Made by a program: the position numbers and the translations under genes | Shown: piece after piece, positions 50,535-62,900 of the stretch | Layout of the letters: every line of letters starts with the position of its first letter | Position numbering within the stretch: position 1 is the stretch's first letter | DNA from: Ramazzottius varieornatus | Lineage: Eukaryota; Tardigrada; Eutardigrada; Parachela; Ramazzottiidae | DNA length: 64,000 nt | Direction of reading: 5' to 3' | Assembly (NCBI GenBank): GCA_001949185.1 | Contig: BDGG01000002.1 | Coordinates: 8,272,823 to 8,336,822 of the forward strand | Notes under the pieces: generated by a model | Database searches by the model: none | The model's input: the letters and a program-made list of their open reading frames with translations, nothing else | Told to the model about the DNA's origin: nothing

Positions 50535-52064
50535 CTTGGTGAAAACTGATAGTTTTTACATTCAATGGAGTCAACCACGACGTGAAAATACTAATTTCGT
50601 TCGATCTGACAGAGCTAAAATTCAGAAAGGACTTGGGTACGACTTGACAGACGTTGGAATTCTTTGGAGAAAGTGCGGCACAGAATGTAATTACAGGTTG
50701 TGAGGCTGAGGAGGAACAAAGATGGACTGGTCCATCGCAGCTTTGTGCCTGCTTTGTCCAAGTGGCGTCCTTCCGCTTGAACGCGTCCCTGATCCCGCCC
50801 TCCGAAATTCTTTCGTCGTTATTGCACTTGGAGTATGAGATGTGAAAGAGTTATGAAGTTGGTCATCACGCTGAAAGTGTTATGGCCTGTCTTCCGAGGT
50901 GTGACGGCTTCCCTTCACGCGCTGGTCAGTCACCTGCGCGGACAGCACGCATTGTTCCGCCAAAACGACTTCTGGAATTGATCTCAACGCTATCTTTCTC
51001 CGACTGAATGCTTTGACTGACAGCTCGTACCTGTTTATTACTTTAAAACCGACATTGACGAAATGAGAAAAAGTAAGGGTTTATTTTGATCGTTTTGCGA
51101 TCCGTTGCATCATTATCCTTACAAGGAGATATCTACTCAAGCGCAAAATTGCTAAACCGATGTTTTTGCCTTGCAGATAATATTTGGCTGTGAAACGAGT
51201 TCGATACTGCTCTGTGCTCAGCTCAGACTTCGAAACGACATACGGAACCCAGGAAACAGACTCGGCAAGTTCGGCTTCCCCAAGTGACGCACTCTTTCAG
51301 TCAATATCAATACGGGTATGCGCCACTTTGAAAAACAGTCGGGTAGCTGCCGAGATCCATACAGAAGGGAAAATAACTGCTGTCCCCTGAAGAGCCGCGG
51401 AAGCACGCGGTCTTCAGCGTAAATTGCCACTTCCGATGGAACAGTGAGCATTCCGAGGTGGAGCATCAGGAGAAACAGCGTCTGGGACCACTGGCGACCC
51501 AACCTCGCGACCAAATTAGAGTTCTCACAAGCCAAAACTCAGTTAAGTGAGGAGCCGCAGTACTGCGGTCACTTGCACATATCGTTCTAACGTGGATAAT
51601 CTGTTAGAATTGGGTCGCTCTGGAAGTAGCGCGTGCGGTGGAGTCGGGTGGACTTCAAAGTTACTTGACTCCGACGTGTCAGCAAGTCAAGCTGTTGGGT
51701 TGTTTTTCCGGACTTTGGAGAAGTGTTCCTTGAACCGACATTGTTTTATTGACTTTGCAGAAAGCTCTGGCGACCGTCTCGATATTCCCAGCAGACGTAC
51801 AGTAGCTTTTCACCATTATCTGGCTCGAGATAACGAAAATATCTAGGCAAACACTGGTTGGCCAAGTTGGCGCGTCGTCGTCGAGCGTCCATAGGAAACA
51901 GCCAACGTGCATCGACCGTGCTCTTTTACTTGCAGTATTCGGTGATTTATTAGTGCGAAGGATAGGGAGAGTTGCCGTAACAGTCTCGGTTCTTCTTTGT
52001 GGCCGCTTTGCAACGGTGATCGAAATCGAATCAAATAGAGACCGTTAGCTAGCTTGGCTATTTA
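50535..52064. other. Intergenic spacer between divergent genes
   Basis: No supported gene. It separates the minus-strand secreted protein and the plus-strand glycosyltransferase, so both promoters should lie here. It contains one hairpin-family unit (51281-51335). Confidence 0.45.
51281..51335. repeat. Single hairpin-family unit
   Basis: CAAGTGACGCACTC with GTATGCGCCACTTTG; the loop has the family motif TTTCAGTCAATA. It is the one clear copy outside any gene model. Confidence 0.75.
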
Positions 52065-53093
52065 ATGTTGGCGCCATCAAACAAACGAGTCTTGGCCTTC
52101 CTCGCTGTCCTAGCATTTGCTGTTACGGGGCTCTTGCTGATTAACCAGATTCAGTTTGTGGATGGTGACGAGGAGAAAGAGATTACCGAGCGAACTGCAG
52201 TCGAACAAGCAAGAATCGACTCTTTGAAATTCAACTTGTCCAACTACCCGCCTGGTTTCCTGTTGACCGCCGCTGCCGAGTCAACTTGCGCAAACTCGTC
52301 TCATTCCTCGACCTTCCTCACCGTGATCTACATCCACTCACAGCCCAGCCACCTTGAGCAGCGCGACTTCATCCGCAACTCGTGGTTCTCTCCCCACTTC
52401 AAGACTCTGTACAACTTCCGGGTTGTCTTCATACTGGGTAACCCCCACAACGCCAGCTTACAAAGATCCATCGTCATCGAAAACGGACAGTATCGCGATA
52501 TTGTCCAGGAAGACTTCCGCGATGTCTACCAGAACTTGACTCTCAAAGAAGCCGCTGCGCTCCGATGGACGGCGCAGTATTGTCCCTCCGCCAAGTTCGT
52601 CGTCAAAGTTGACGATGACGTGGTAGTCAAGCCTTGGTTTTTCGCGGAAATTCTCCAGCGGAAAAAAGCTTCCAAAGACATACCGAGAATATTCTGTCAG
52701 GTGTTTGGCAACTCCAAGCCTAGTCGTGATCCGCACAGCAAATGGTACGCGCCGACGGAAGTCTACCGTGCAACGTGGTATCCACGTTACTGTTCGGGGC
52801 CGATTCGAATCATGACGGCAGAGGCGGTGCCGTTACTTCTGGAAGGGATCAAGTCGGTGCCTTTTCTCTGGTTGGAAGATGTCTACTTTTCCGGCTTGGT
52901 GGCAGAAGCGGTAAGGGTGGAGAGGGTCAATGAGTGGGCCTTGGTGGAAGAGCACAGCTGGAAGCGATGGTTCTACCCCAAGTTCGCTTCTTTATACTCT
53001 TTGTACACCGCTCTGCACGCTTACGATTTGCAAACTCAGCGGAAAGTCTGGAGCGATATTGTGCGAAATAATCCTAAGCGTTTTCGTGGCTGA
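52065..53093 (+). CDS. GT31 beta-1,3-glycosyltransferase (galactosyl/GlcNAc type)
   Basis: A single exon of 342 codons. Type II membrane topology: a short basic cytosolic end (MLAPSNKR), a signal anchor (VLAFLAVLAFAVTGLLLI), then a lumenal catalytic domain, so it should act in the Golgi. GT31 motifs in order: FIRNSWFSPHF (the RxxWF region), VVFILGNP, DIVQEDFRDVYQNLTLK, the metal-binding DxD as KVDDDVVV, WYPRYCSGPIRIM, and LEDVYFSGLVAE. The donor and acceptor sugars cannot be told from sequence. Being intronless while all neighbours are intron-rich suggests an origin by retroposition, which is common in this family. Confidence 0.92.
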   Translation: MLAPSNKRVLAFLAVLAFAVTGLLLINQIQFVDGDEEKEITERTAVEQARIDSLKFNLSNYPPGFLLTAAAESTCANSSHSSTFLTVIYIHSQPSHLEQRDFIRNSWFSPHFKTLYNFRVVFILGNPHNASLQRSIVIENGQYRDIVQEDFRDVYQNLTLKEAAALRWTAQYCPSAKFVVKVDDDVVVKPWFFAEILQRKKASKDIPRIFCQVFGNSKPSRDPHSKWYAPTEVYRATWYPRYCSGPIRIMTAEAVPLLLEGIKSVPFLWLEDVYFSGLVAEAVRVERVNEWALVEEHSWKRWFYPKFASLYSLYTALHAYDLQTQRKVWSDIVRNNPKRFRG

Positions 53094-54125
53094 GAAGAGA
53101 ACGTTATCGCAGCTTTCTCAGTGGGCGCTCTGTCGTATATCAAGTAACTTTACTCCCCAGTCGATGGCTGGGCTTGAGGCACCATCATTCCACTTTGACG
53201 TCAGCGCCAGGCTATTGTGCTGGATTGATCTGAGCATGTTGTGATCAGCTTTTGCAGTGACGTCGTCAGTAGTGGTCGTTGTTCAACGGCTTAATGTCGA
53301 ATTACGAGCTAGACTTTTGATATGTTGCAGACCGTCCTTTTCGTCAGTTACTCGATCAAAGGCTTTGTCCGCCATCTTTAACGGTGCGGGAGCTCACTGC
53401 GGGCCACCCATCAGCAGTAATGATAACTTCATGGTACATGTTGCAACGGAAACCAGTGATAAGATTCGCGGTTCGCACGATCTATTGTTTACTTGGCCTG
53501 GTGACTGAGCACTCACTGTCGTGTCCAGATCGCTGCGTCGCCTTTCTTCACGTTCTCGAGGGATGACATGTAGGGTTTTGTATTCCAGGACAAAGTCCTC
53601 CAAGCACCAAAGTTCTGGCCTAAATTTTTTCGAGTCTGAAAGTTGTTTCTGCCTCCAGCGTTTCCGGTATCTTATTTCCTCAGCTGAGTTGCTCTCGACC
53701 GACTGCAAATTCCAAGTCTGGATTACTTCCGTCTTCGATAATTTTCTGTTGCCTCGTAATGTCCGTCTCTTGATCGGATTGTAGTAGAAGATACAGTGCG
53801 GCCCGGGGAGACGCACGGTGGTCGGGTAGAGCTCCAGACTCTAGTTCGTTCCGCCACGCCACCTGGCGGGAGCTCTCGGACTATAGTAGAATATGGGCGT
53901 CGATTGATTGTCCAGAAGCCTTCGGTTGATTGGATGGACTTGTGAAGACGAAAACGTTTTTATAACTTTTGTTTTGAACCTTTGATGACGAGAAGTTCGC
54001 TCGCATTCCTCCCTGTGTGTGTCTGATGTGCTCTTTCTAGGATTCAGTTCGAGCCATAAGGTTGATGTTGATGCCGTTGGTGCGTTTTGCCAAAAAACCA
54101 AAGAAAAGGTCGGCAGCTCGAAAGA
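53094..54125. other. No gene recognised
   Basis: Spacer between two plus-strand genes. Short open frames on both strands show no family or consistent splicing. Confidence 0.45.
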
Positions 54126-56244
54126 ATGCAGGCGCCACGGGACGTTCTGCTCTTCGCGGGCACATCGCATCCCGAGCTAGCTCAGCTTCTTGCACGGTAC
54201 AGTAACAAGATCCTTACAGCTTTCGTATCGCCCGTTTGCTCCTAAGGAAGGCATGAAATAGCTCTTGTTTTATCCGTAGACGTCTTGGCACAACCCTCGC
54301 TCCATGTACGGTCTACAGCAAGTCAAACCGAGGTAGGTGAGCAGATTTATCCTGTTAGCAGGCTTTCGGATGAAATCGCGCAAGACGTAAGGAGTTAACA
54401 TGCTGTGTGTAGTCTGTTCTGTGACGCCATGCGCGAACCTACCAGAAAAAGGCTGGATTTCGTTGAATTTGCCAGTTTCGGAATCTGCATCGGTCCATTG
54501 TGCACTTGTCCTTTCAGAAACCGTGGCAGACATCGGAGCATCTGTACGGCAACGAGATGTCTACATTCTGCAGACAGGCTCGAAGTAAGGCATTAGTGGA
54601 ACAGTCAATGAACACCTGGTTTCGCTTCCTTCTTACTCGATGGTCCGTTGAGCTGTCTTTTCTGCCTGCAGGGACGTAAACAATTCCATCATGGAAATGA
54701 TGATATTGGCTTACGCCTGCAAGACCTCTTCCGCAAGGAACATCGTCGGGGTAATACCATATCTGCCCTACTCGAAGCACAGCAAGATGCGGAAGCGAGG
54801 CTGCATCGTGTCGAAATTACTTGCCAAAATGATGTGTACCGCTGGTGAGAACTGCTTGAGCCCTTTCAAACGACAATGTTGGTCATTCGGCTCTTTGAAA
54901 CGTGACCGTGGTGAAGAAAGTGTTTTGTTTCAGGTTTCACTCACATACTGACGATAGATCTGCACTCCAAGGAGATTCAGGGCTTTTTCGACGTACCGGT
55001 GGACAACTTACGCGCCTCGCCTTTCCTCCTTGACTACATCCGCAAAGACGTAAGCAAGTAAAACCATCGAGCAAAGATAACAGCTCGGAAATAAACTTGA
55101 CAAGGTTGTTCTTCCAAGGAACGCACGTCATCAATCTTACAAACTCAAAGCGTGCGCCACTTGGAAAGATTATCTTGTCAAGTTTGCCTGTTTCCCCAAG
55201 TGGTGGACGTTTACGGCGCCACAAGCTGGACGCGTGCGCCGTCTGGAAGAACGATCTTGACGAGTTTGTGTTTCCGTAATATCAGAAAAACAAGGGTGTA
55301 TTGCTCTTCAATAAATGGTGCTATTTTCCTACAGATTCCAGACTACAGGAATGCGGTGATTGTAGCCAAGGATCCCGGTTCGGCCAAGAAAGCCACTTCC
55401 TTCGCCGAGCGCCTTCACCTGGGTATTGCCGTCATCCACGGCACTGCCAAGGACGACGATGGTCAGCACGACGGTGAGAGCTCCCCTCCACTCTCTCCCT
55501 CTGCCAGCATACCTGGTCGCATGGACAAGATTGCCAGCACCGGCCTCGACATTATGCCCGGTATGCATCGATGTTTCCCTTCCCTTCTTTACCTTGCGAT
55601 GTTACAATGATGCCTTTTCCCGCAGTGGCCACGGCAAAGGAGAAGCCACCAATGAGCGTTGTAGGCGATGTCGGGGGAAGGATCGCCATCATTGTCAACG
55701 ACATCATAGATGAAGTCTCTACTTTTATCGCTGCAGCGGAAGTCCTGAAAGCTAGAGGAGCTTACAAGGTCTTTGTCATGGCAACCCACGGTGTCTTATC
55801 ACAAGATGCGCCGCAGCTCATCGAAGATTCGGAGATTGACGAGGTAAATATTAGAACATGTGGAGACAGGGTGAACAAACTCGATAAGACTGGATTTCCT
55901 AATGGCGCACTTCCGTAGTGTTCTTTGACTGAAGCGTGCGCCGCTTGGTAGAAGGAAATGGGCATTATCCCAAGTGGCGTACATTCCCATTGTCACCAGC
56001 TGGCATTGAGCGCCACTTGGAAGAACAGTCTTGTATTGTTCGCGAGGGTTGCTTCTGTAGAGTCATTCGCAGCTATTTTTGTTCGCAGGTTATTGTCACA
56101 AATTCAGTTCCTCACGACGTCCAAAAGATGCAGTGTCATAAGATCAAGACGGTGGACATCAGCGTGCTGCTTTGCGAAGCCATTCGTCGTATTCACTACA
56201 ATGAGTCCATGAGTTTTCTCTTTCGTGACGCTCCTGCTGAATGA
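54126..56244 (+). CDS. PRPSAP: PRPP synthetase-associated protein
   Basis: Eight exons: 54126-54196, 54280-54332, 54518-54584, 54672-54844, 54934-55049, 55335-55560, 55626-55843, 56089-56244; 359 codons plus stop. Known role: a non-catalytic partner that joins and restrains ribose-phosphate pyrophosphokinase in nucleotide synthesis. Landmarks: [77 protein letters not shown] and [17 protein letters not shown]. It is PRPSAP and not PRPS because of the inserted region after [11 protein letters not shown] (Ser/Pro-rich, to about VATAKEKPP) and because the PRPP loop is NDIIDE and not the active DDMADT. Introns 5 and 7 hold hairpin units. It converges with TXNL1, stop to stop about 294 bases apart. 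Confidence 0.95.
55098..55250. repeat. Tandem hairpin-family units in PRPSAP intron 5
   Basis: Left: CCAAGGAACGCACG with CGTGCGCCACTTGG. Right: CAAGTGGTGGACG with CGTGCGCCGTCTGG. Both are followed by the family tail (ATCTTGTCAAGTTTGCC; ATCTTGACGAGTTTG). Confidence 0.85.
55898..56020. repeat. Tandem hairpin-family units in PRPSAP intron 7
   Basis: CTAATGGCGCACTTC with CGTGCGCCGCTTGG, then CAAGTGGCGTACATTC with GAGCGCCACTTGG. Confidence 0.8.
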
Positions 56245-56538
56245 TTGTACCAACATCATACTTCTGTTGCTTCAAAGGCAAATTTGATCGTCGCGTATTC
56301 TCTCCTTTGAAAATCTTATACTTCTCCCCTTTGATGTTAAATCTTTTGGTTTGATTCCTGTCTTAAACTTTACAGTACTGCCCAATGGCGGCACAATGTT
56401 CCAAAGTATTCACTATCTACCTTATGTCTAGTTTAGCAATCCAAAGCGCGGAACAATATTAAATCTTCCAGCCAATTTAGGAAGGTCCATTTGAAACCAC
56501 TATAACAGATTCGAACAGTTTTCTAGCCGTTGTATATG

Positions 56539-58187
56539 TCAGTGGTCTACTTCCCCCTTTTCTCCCGCGACCTGCCAAAGAAACAGGAAAACATGAGGGA
56601 GGAGAATGTTGGTGTCTGCTTCCAAGAAAAACTCAAAACTCACCCTTTTGAAGTCTCCCATGTTGGTGGCAGAAATGGGTACGCCAATGATGGACAGTTG
56701 ATCTATGCGGGTCGTTTCGGCGTCACTCTGATTATTCTTCACAAAAATCTGTAAAGGAACTCGCCACCTATTTTGGCACTTCTTGGCAGGTCAACAACCA
56801 CAATGAGACAGGGACAATATTAGTTAGCTCACCTGCATATTCTGGACGTTTTGAAACTTGACAAATTTCACCGGCACCGCACGCTCCCCGCTGAGGTCTT
56901 TCGGCGTTAACCTGGGTACGTATACATGACCGTTGCATCAACCTGGCAGACCCTTCATTAAGTGCACTGTTTCGAGGGACCTACGTCAGTTCCTGTACGG
57001 CTTCCATTCCAGCAGCTTGATCGAAATCCAGTGTCCGTGGTAGGTTAATAAAGAGCCTGATCAACTTCGGACCATTCTCCGTTGTACATCTCATCTTGAG
57101 TGAGTGCAACTTTATCGGCTGGTTGAAGGCCAAGTTCAGCAAAAGCTATAAAATATGTCTGCGACTTGAAGCGGACTCCGGATAAAAAATCTGGAAGGCC
57201 AGCAGACGAAACGTACAAGCGTGTCCCTTCAAGTGGCGCTCGTTTCTGGCCACTGAAAATAGGAACGTGCGCCACTTGGGAACTCGAAAAGATCGCCTCT
57301 CCAAGTGGCGCAAGCTGCCAGTCAACATCAACGAAGACTTGCGCCACCAGAGACAACAATATCGTGCGTTTCGTTTGTCTGCCTCCGATCAGTGAGAAAA
57401 CATTACCTGTTCATCACAGTCGGATTCAAGGTAGCCAGTGTCCTGGAACAAGTTCTGAAAAGTATGGTCATCCGCTTCGTTCAGGCATTCGCTCTTGGAC
57501 TTATCCACGGCTGTCGTCAAGTCAAACTGAACAGAGACACAAAAATGATGCAGTTGCGCTGCGGACTCTTCGATGGAAAGTCTGACTTTATACCATGCCG
57601 TCTTTGCCTTCAGCAGCGCCCTCCATTCCTCCCACGTGCTGCTTTAGCGTGGCTTCAATCTGCTGAGGGTCCGCGCCTTGAACCTGCCCGACAGTCTGGC
57701 CGTTCTTGAGAAAGATGAACGTAGGCATGGCCCGAATCCCAAATCTGGCTGCAGTTTCCTGAAGAAAAAGAGCTGTGTAGGAATTAATTTCGATTTTATT
57801 AGCTCGTCTCAACAGAAGCCTCAGAGCCACGTGACACTCCCCCAAGCCTTACAATGCAAAATGTCACGTGGCCAGTCAACTTTATCTGGCACAATAAAAA
57901 CATAGCTTTCTGAAGATACGCACCGTCATCTCTTCAACATTGATCTTGACGAAGACAGCACTGGCGGCATAGCGGTTACTCAACTGTTCAAATTGAGGAG
58001 CGATAGTCCGACATGGTCCGCACCTAACGAGAAACGGTTTGGCATCATACTGCGAGAGAAGGATGGGAAAAACTTGGAAGCGATAAGCGCACCATGTAGC
58101 AAAGAAGTCGGCTACCACCAGTTTGCCCGCCGCTTGAGCCACCTCCTGTTCCAGCTGGCCATCGGCAGTCAGATTTTTCACTGGCAT
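56539..58187 (-). CDS. TXNL1: Thioredoxin-like protein 1 (thioredoxin + PITH domain)
   Basis: Eight exons: 58187-58093, 58023-57924, 57758-57594, 57526-57407, 57145-56985, 56911-56833, 56748-56644, 56571-56539; 285 codons plus stop, near the human 289. TXNL1 is a cytosolic redox protein bound to the 26S proteasome through its PITH domain. The thioredoxin domain (about 1-110) has the active site WCGPC, split by intron 1 between the first W and C, and the cis-Pro in AMPTFIFLKNG. The PITH domain follows: CLNEADDH, LESDCDEQLLLNLAFNQPIKLHSL, LFINLPRTLDF, FVKFQNVQNMQIFVKNNQSD and IIGVPISATNMGDFKR. The last exon is only 33 bases. Intron 4 contains two hairpin units. Confidence 0.95.
57228..57350. 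repeat. Tandem hairpin-family units in TXNL1 intron 4
   Basis: CAAGTGGCGCTCG with CGTGCGCCACTTGGG, then CAAGTGGCGCAAGC with CTTGCGCCACCAGAG. The loop motif TCTGGCCAC is of the family type. Confidence 0.85.
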
Positions 58188-58846
58188 TTCGCTGATTACG
58201 AAAGTATTCTTTGAAAAGGCGTCAATTGAGAGAGTTCGGAGATCGCAGAGCTGAACTTCGGCCAGATTATTTTAATATCGAATACCCGCTGGAAAATTCG
58301 ACTGCGTTGGTTGGTTTAACACTCGAAAGTTCACATCAACAATCAACCGTAGAGGTGCAGCAGCCAACCGACTATCATTGGGGGGGGGTGGTTTGAGGGG
58401 TTTGGGTGTGACATGTCCATGTTATGTCATGTCATGTTGTTGTCGATGTAATATCTATCACAAGGTTCCTGGGGCAGTCACATGCAGCTCTGACATCTGA
58501 AGTTAGTGGCCTGATGGCAGGTCCGCTGACTCGACCGTCCCACCATGGGTTCTGAAGCATTATCCCATCATGCGAAGAATCTTCCTGAAAGACCTCATAC
58601 GAAGCGGGGTGAAAAGCACTTTAACCGACTACCGAGGGTAACATAAGCAGTTCGATACGATGGCATCACAGACGAAGCGCAAGTATCGACCTGAGCATGA
58701 TCAACCGTCGCCCAAAGTTTCCTCATCAAGATATCAAAAAAGAGCAAACTGTAACACAAAACAGTAGGAAGTTCGATTACATTTGGGCACCGTAGACCCA
58801 ATTTTCTAGGACTGGGAGGTTCTGCGATTGTTCCTGTCGATCTTCC
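58188..58846. other. No gene recognised; G9 run
   Basis: Spacer. A run of nine G is at 58380-58388. A short tract of repeated CATGT motifs (GACATGTCCATGTTATGTCATGTCATG) follows near 58410. It should contain the TXNL1 promoter. Confidence 0.45.
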
Positions 58847-59460
58847 TTAATATGGAGCAATTGCGTGAAGGGCTCGGGCCTGCGGTTCCGCATTCCCGCT
58901 AGACTCCTTGACGTCCGCTTGGCCTTCGACCGATCGTCTCTTCCTTCTGACCACTTCTTTTTTCGGGGTGATTGTTGCTTCCGACGGCAGAAGAGTAGTT
59001 TTGTCAGAAACTGCTGTGGTCGCCTCAGTGGGTTTCACGGTAGGTGGCGTCGTGGTCGGGTTTGTCTGAACGGTAGTCAGGTTGCTGTCCCCTGGAGTCA
59101 CCGTCGATAGAGGAAGATCGTGCGTTGTGACCGGAAGTAGTGTAGTTACAGGCGTAGTATAAAGGGCTGTGATATGACGGTCTTCTAACAAGGAAGAAAT
59201 TGCTTATAGATGAGTGAGGAAACCATAAAGCAAGCGATCTTACTGGAGGAAACTTCCGAGGCATATAAGGCGATGAAAGTTACGCTAATGATAGTCATAA
59301 CCACTGCGATAGCCGAACAAATTTTGCACCATGCCCGACTTCTCTCCCTGAGGAAAAAATAATACGACTCAGGTGCAGTTGGCCGAAAAATTTTAACGAA
59401 GAACGTCTGCAACATACTCTTCATCGCCCTGGAGGAGACCTCTCCGGGAGGAATATTCAT
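58847..59460 (-). CDS. Short single-pass membrane protein, Thr-rich ectodomain
   Basis: Exons 59460-59244 and 59184-58847 give 184 codons plus stop. A basic N-terminal part with RERSRAWCK precedes one hydrophobic segment (ICSAIAVVMTIISVTFIALYA, about residues 50-70), so type II topology is likely. The C-terminal part is Thr/Pro-rich (TTPVTTLLPVTTHD, TNPTTTPPTVKPTEA), suited to O-glycosylation, and holds a strong furin-like site, RRKRRS. No family is recognised. The Thr-rich style recalls the secreted protein at 48798-50534, but no shared motif is evident. Confidence 0.6.
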
Positions 59461-59964
59461 AACGCAACGTCATCTCGACTGAAAACCTTCGAGACAACGT
59501 ATCAATAGAAGGATAACAATCCAGACGTAGAAAATTTATCCACTGGGAAACTTCGACAACAGGACAGTTATACGATCAGGTTTCGAAGTTCGACGGCTGA
59601 AACGGAAATGACGAAAGAAACTTTCGCGAAGACGATAAGCAAACGGAACACACCGATACGGCAGATATCCCTTCTTTTTCTATTGTCTATTCTTATCCAT
59701 AATCATGAATTGTGATTTCAAATTTCCACACCTGCTCGAAGCACACCAATACTCTGGCAACACTTGTAACCTCAAAGTACATTCTAAACTGACAATATCC
59801 GCTTCGCCAGTAGACAATACAGAGAACGTCCGATAAAGAAAAGTATAGTACACAAATAATACTGCAGAGAGCGATAAGGGAAGGTCCAAACTACGACAGA
59901 AAAGAAGAACTCAGTCTGAAGAACCGAAAGAAATAAAGAGCAAGAAGTTGAAAGAAAAGATTGG
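59461..59964. other. No gene recognised
   Basis: Spacer between the membrane protein start and the NCAPG2 stop. Both would need regulatory sequence here: the promoter of the former and the 3' untranslated region of the latter. Confidence 0.45.
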
Positions 59965-62900
59965 CTATATCTTAGTACGCTTGCCGCCGTTGCGGCCACG
60001 AGCAGGTCGTTTCTCGGCAGTGCCGGCGGGCGACGGGTTCTCTTCGGCACCTGGAGTGTCGCCAGGGGTGACCAGCGTTACCGTCTGGATCTTTTGCGTT
60101 GGAGCATAACCTACAACAAGATGTTCAACATCTTCCTGAAGTGAACTTTTGTGTTTCATGGTTTACCCAAGAGCTGTGTATGCACTTCCGCGTTGTCCAC
60201 TTTGGTCAGTTCCTTCAGTTCCTCCAGTATTTCTCGCAAAGCCTGAAAAGAAAAGAAGCCATACGTTCCGACATGAATTGGAATAGAAATGAACAGTTAT
60301 CCGACCTTGAGAATGGTGTCAGCCAGGGCGAGCGCAGTATCGCTATTTCCGTTGCCTTTACCGACATTCTTGACCGTCTTGTAGTTCTGAATGGAGAAGA
60401 TGACGTTCTTCGGTATGCCCAGGTTCAGCGCCGTGAAAACCTGGGTTTTTACCACTAGCAGAATCTGCAGAAACTGATCACGAATTTCCCCCGCATCCCT
60501 TTTCTGCAGAAACACAAACCACAAAAAATTACGAAAGAGGAGTTTCAAAAAATATACTCCATTTATAAACTGCGGAGTTACCTTGAACTAGAGAATGAGA
60601 TGACTTACATAGTGGATACGGTGAACGTACAGCATGCTGAGAAACATCAGATGTGCTCGGTAAAACTTGTCATTGACGGCAAACTCCGTCTTGGGATTGC
60701 GGCTAAAACGGTTCGGCAAACATTTCTACAGAAACAAAAGAAGCGCATAAATCAACACCTCAAGTTCAAAGACACGATCGGCAACTTTCTACCCACCAGA
60801 AAGAGTTCGGTGGCCGACTTGGCGAGGTTGAGAATGTCCTCTTCCTGGTCGTCAAAGGTGCCAGAAATGTCCGGGTCGGACATGAGCATGGTCAGGTACA
60901 GCAGGCCCAAGTGAGCCTTGCTACCCTCGTTGTCATCTTCCCCTTGTCCGGTTGACTTTGGCTTTTTCTACCAATCAAAAGATGTTAGCGATTTCGAGTT
61001 AATCACATTCTGTACTGTTTTTCTCTTTGTTTTTGCGTTTGCAAGCTCGGCAAACAAACTTGTTCAGATCGATCCTGTAAGCGGCGCACACTTCCAGCCA
61101 AAATCTCCGCAAACTTGCGCCACTTGGAAAAGCGATCTGGTCGAGTTTCCCAGCTGGCGCATGTTTACGGTGTTATAGGCCGAAAGCGTGCGCCGCTTGG
61201 CAAAACAGTCTAGTCGACTTTGTTTGCCCGAGCTGAGAACTCCCATTTTCGCGACTGTTTTTCCATTTCTGTAATTGGTTTTAATCTCATCATGTTTCTG
61301 TTTTCTTACGGAAGTTCGGATGGAGGAAGTGAGCCATTGGCGGGTCAGCTCGATGAGGGCCTCCTGCTTGTTCCAGTTGCTGATGAAGACGACGAGGGTG
61401 ATGCCGTCTCGGACGTGGTCGTCGCCGGTGTTCTCCAGCTGTTGCAAGCACCATTTGTAGTAGCTGGTGTGCCGTTCGATCTCGTCGACCGGTAAGCGAC
61501 AGGCCAGACGGTACAGGTTGATCTCCTTCAGGCTGTCCGTCAGCTTCTCCGTTTGCCTTAGCAACATCAGTGTTCGCTTTTGCAGTTTATGGTTCCTTTC
61601 CACATCCTAACACCAAGACAACCAAACTAAATGGCTCCACACAGAAAGAAGGTCGTACTCAGGGAGTTAACGTCAATTTACTTCCGCCCTTTTCCTACGA
61701 AAACACCTGCCAAGGGCGTGCCCACATAAATGTGACAGACAATCTCGTAGACAAAAGGCGGAATCAATGTGGCTTCAAGGCCGTGCCCGGCACAAATCTG
61801 ACCGGTTATTTCCGTAGAAAACAAGTAGAACTGACTGATCAGAGTCTAAAACGACTGCCCATAATTCGCGAAGTACTCGTACCTGTGTTAGGAGAAGGGA
61901 GGTTGAAGTCCAAATCGTCCCGGCCATCTCGATGGCGTTGTTCATTTGGCCAATTCGCTTCATTGACAGGATCTGTGAGGCTTCGTCCTCGACACGCTTG
62001 TTGTGGTTCATGACAGCTTTGTAGATTTGACCTAGTAAGGTCTCCAGCACCAGATCTGCAACAAAAGCCCCAAATCCTCAAACTACGGAGTGTGATGATG
62101 TCGTATTGTGAAGAAGACGGTACTTACGGACAGCTTCGGCTGTTTTGGTCTTGGGGATAGTCTGGAAGCACTTGACAGCGACGGCCGGTTCCTCTTTCCA
62201 CAGCTTGAGGGCGTTACTGATGAACCAGGGCAGGTCGTCGAGGTTCCAGATGGAAATGTCCATGATCTGGCCGATGGCCAGGGTGTAGGGTCGATCGCGC
62301 TCGATGAAGTGCGCCAGTAGTTGGGGAGTGTCCAAAAGGTCTTTGCCGGCCTGCCCGGCATTCAGACCCAGCTGGACGGCCTTCAGCAGACACTGGTAGT
62401 ACTCGTTGCGAACCTTCTCGTCCTCATCGGTGGCCACAACCTAGAACAATAAATTTAAGCCGCTAAAGTACCATGGAGAGCCATGCACTACCTTCAAGCC
62501 AGACTTCTCGTATACCTGCACACGAGAGTACCCTCAACTGTGTGTATATTTTTGTATGCAGGTTCCTGTCGTCACATCGCGTAGATGGCGCTTCGATCAA
62601 CTTCGCGTTTTCTGTTCCCATTTGCTTAGAGTTATGGTCGCTTAAGTTGCCTGCTCACCTTCATAGCTATCAGGAAAGGAATGAGTGAGGTACGACTCAG
62701 CGCTTGTTTATCCAAAACCTGGTGGATGGCTTTAACGGCGGCCAGACGGACAGCAACGGAAGCCATGTCACAGCACAGCCTGCCAGCCAGCTGTTTCAAC
62801 GCCTCGGACCGTTCCGTCAGCTTGATCATGGTCCAGGCGCGAACAAGCGCGCTGCCTAGCGCTGTACAAGCCGTCGCTCGAAAGTCCGGGCAGGTGTGAG

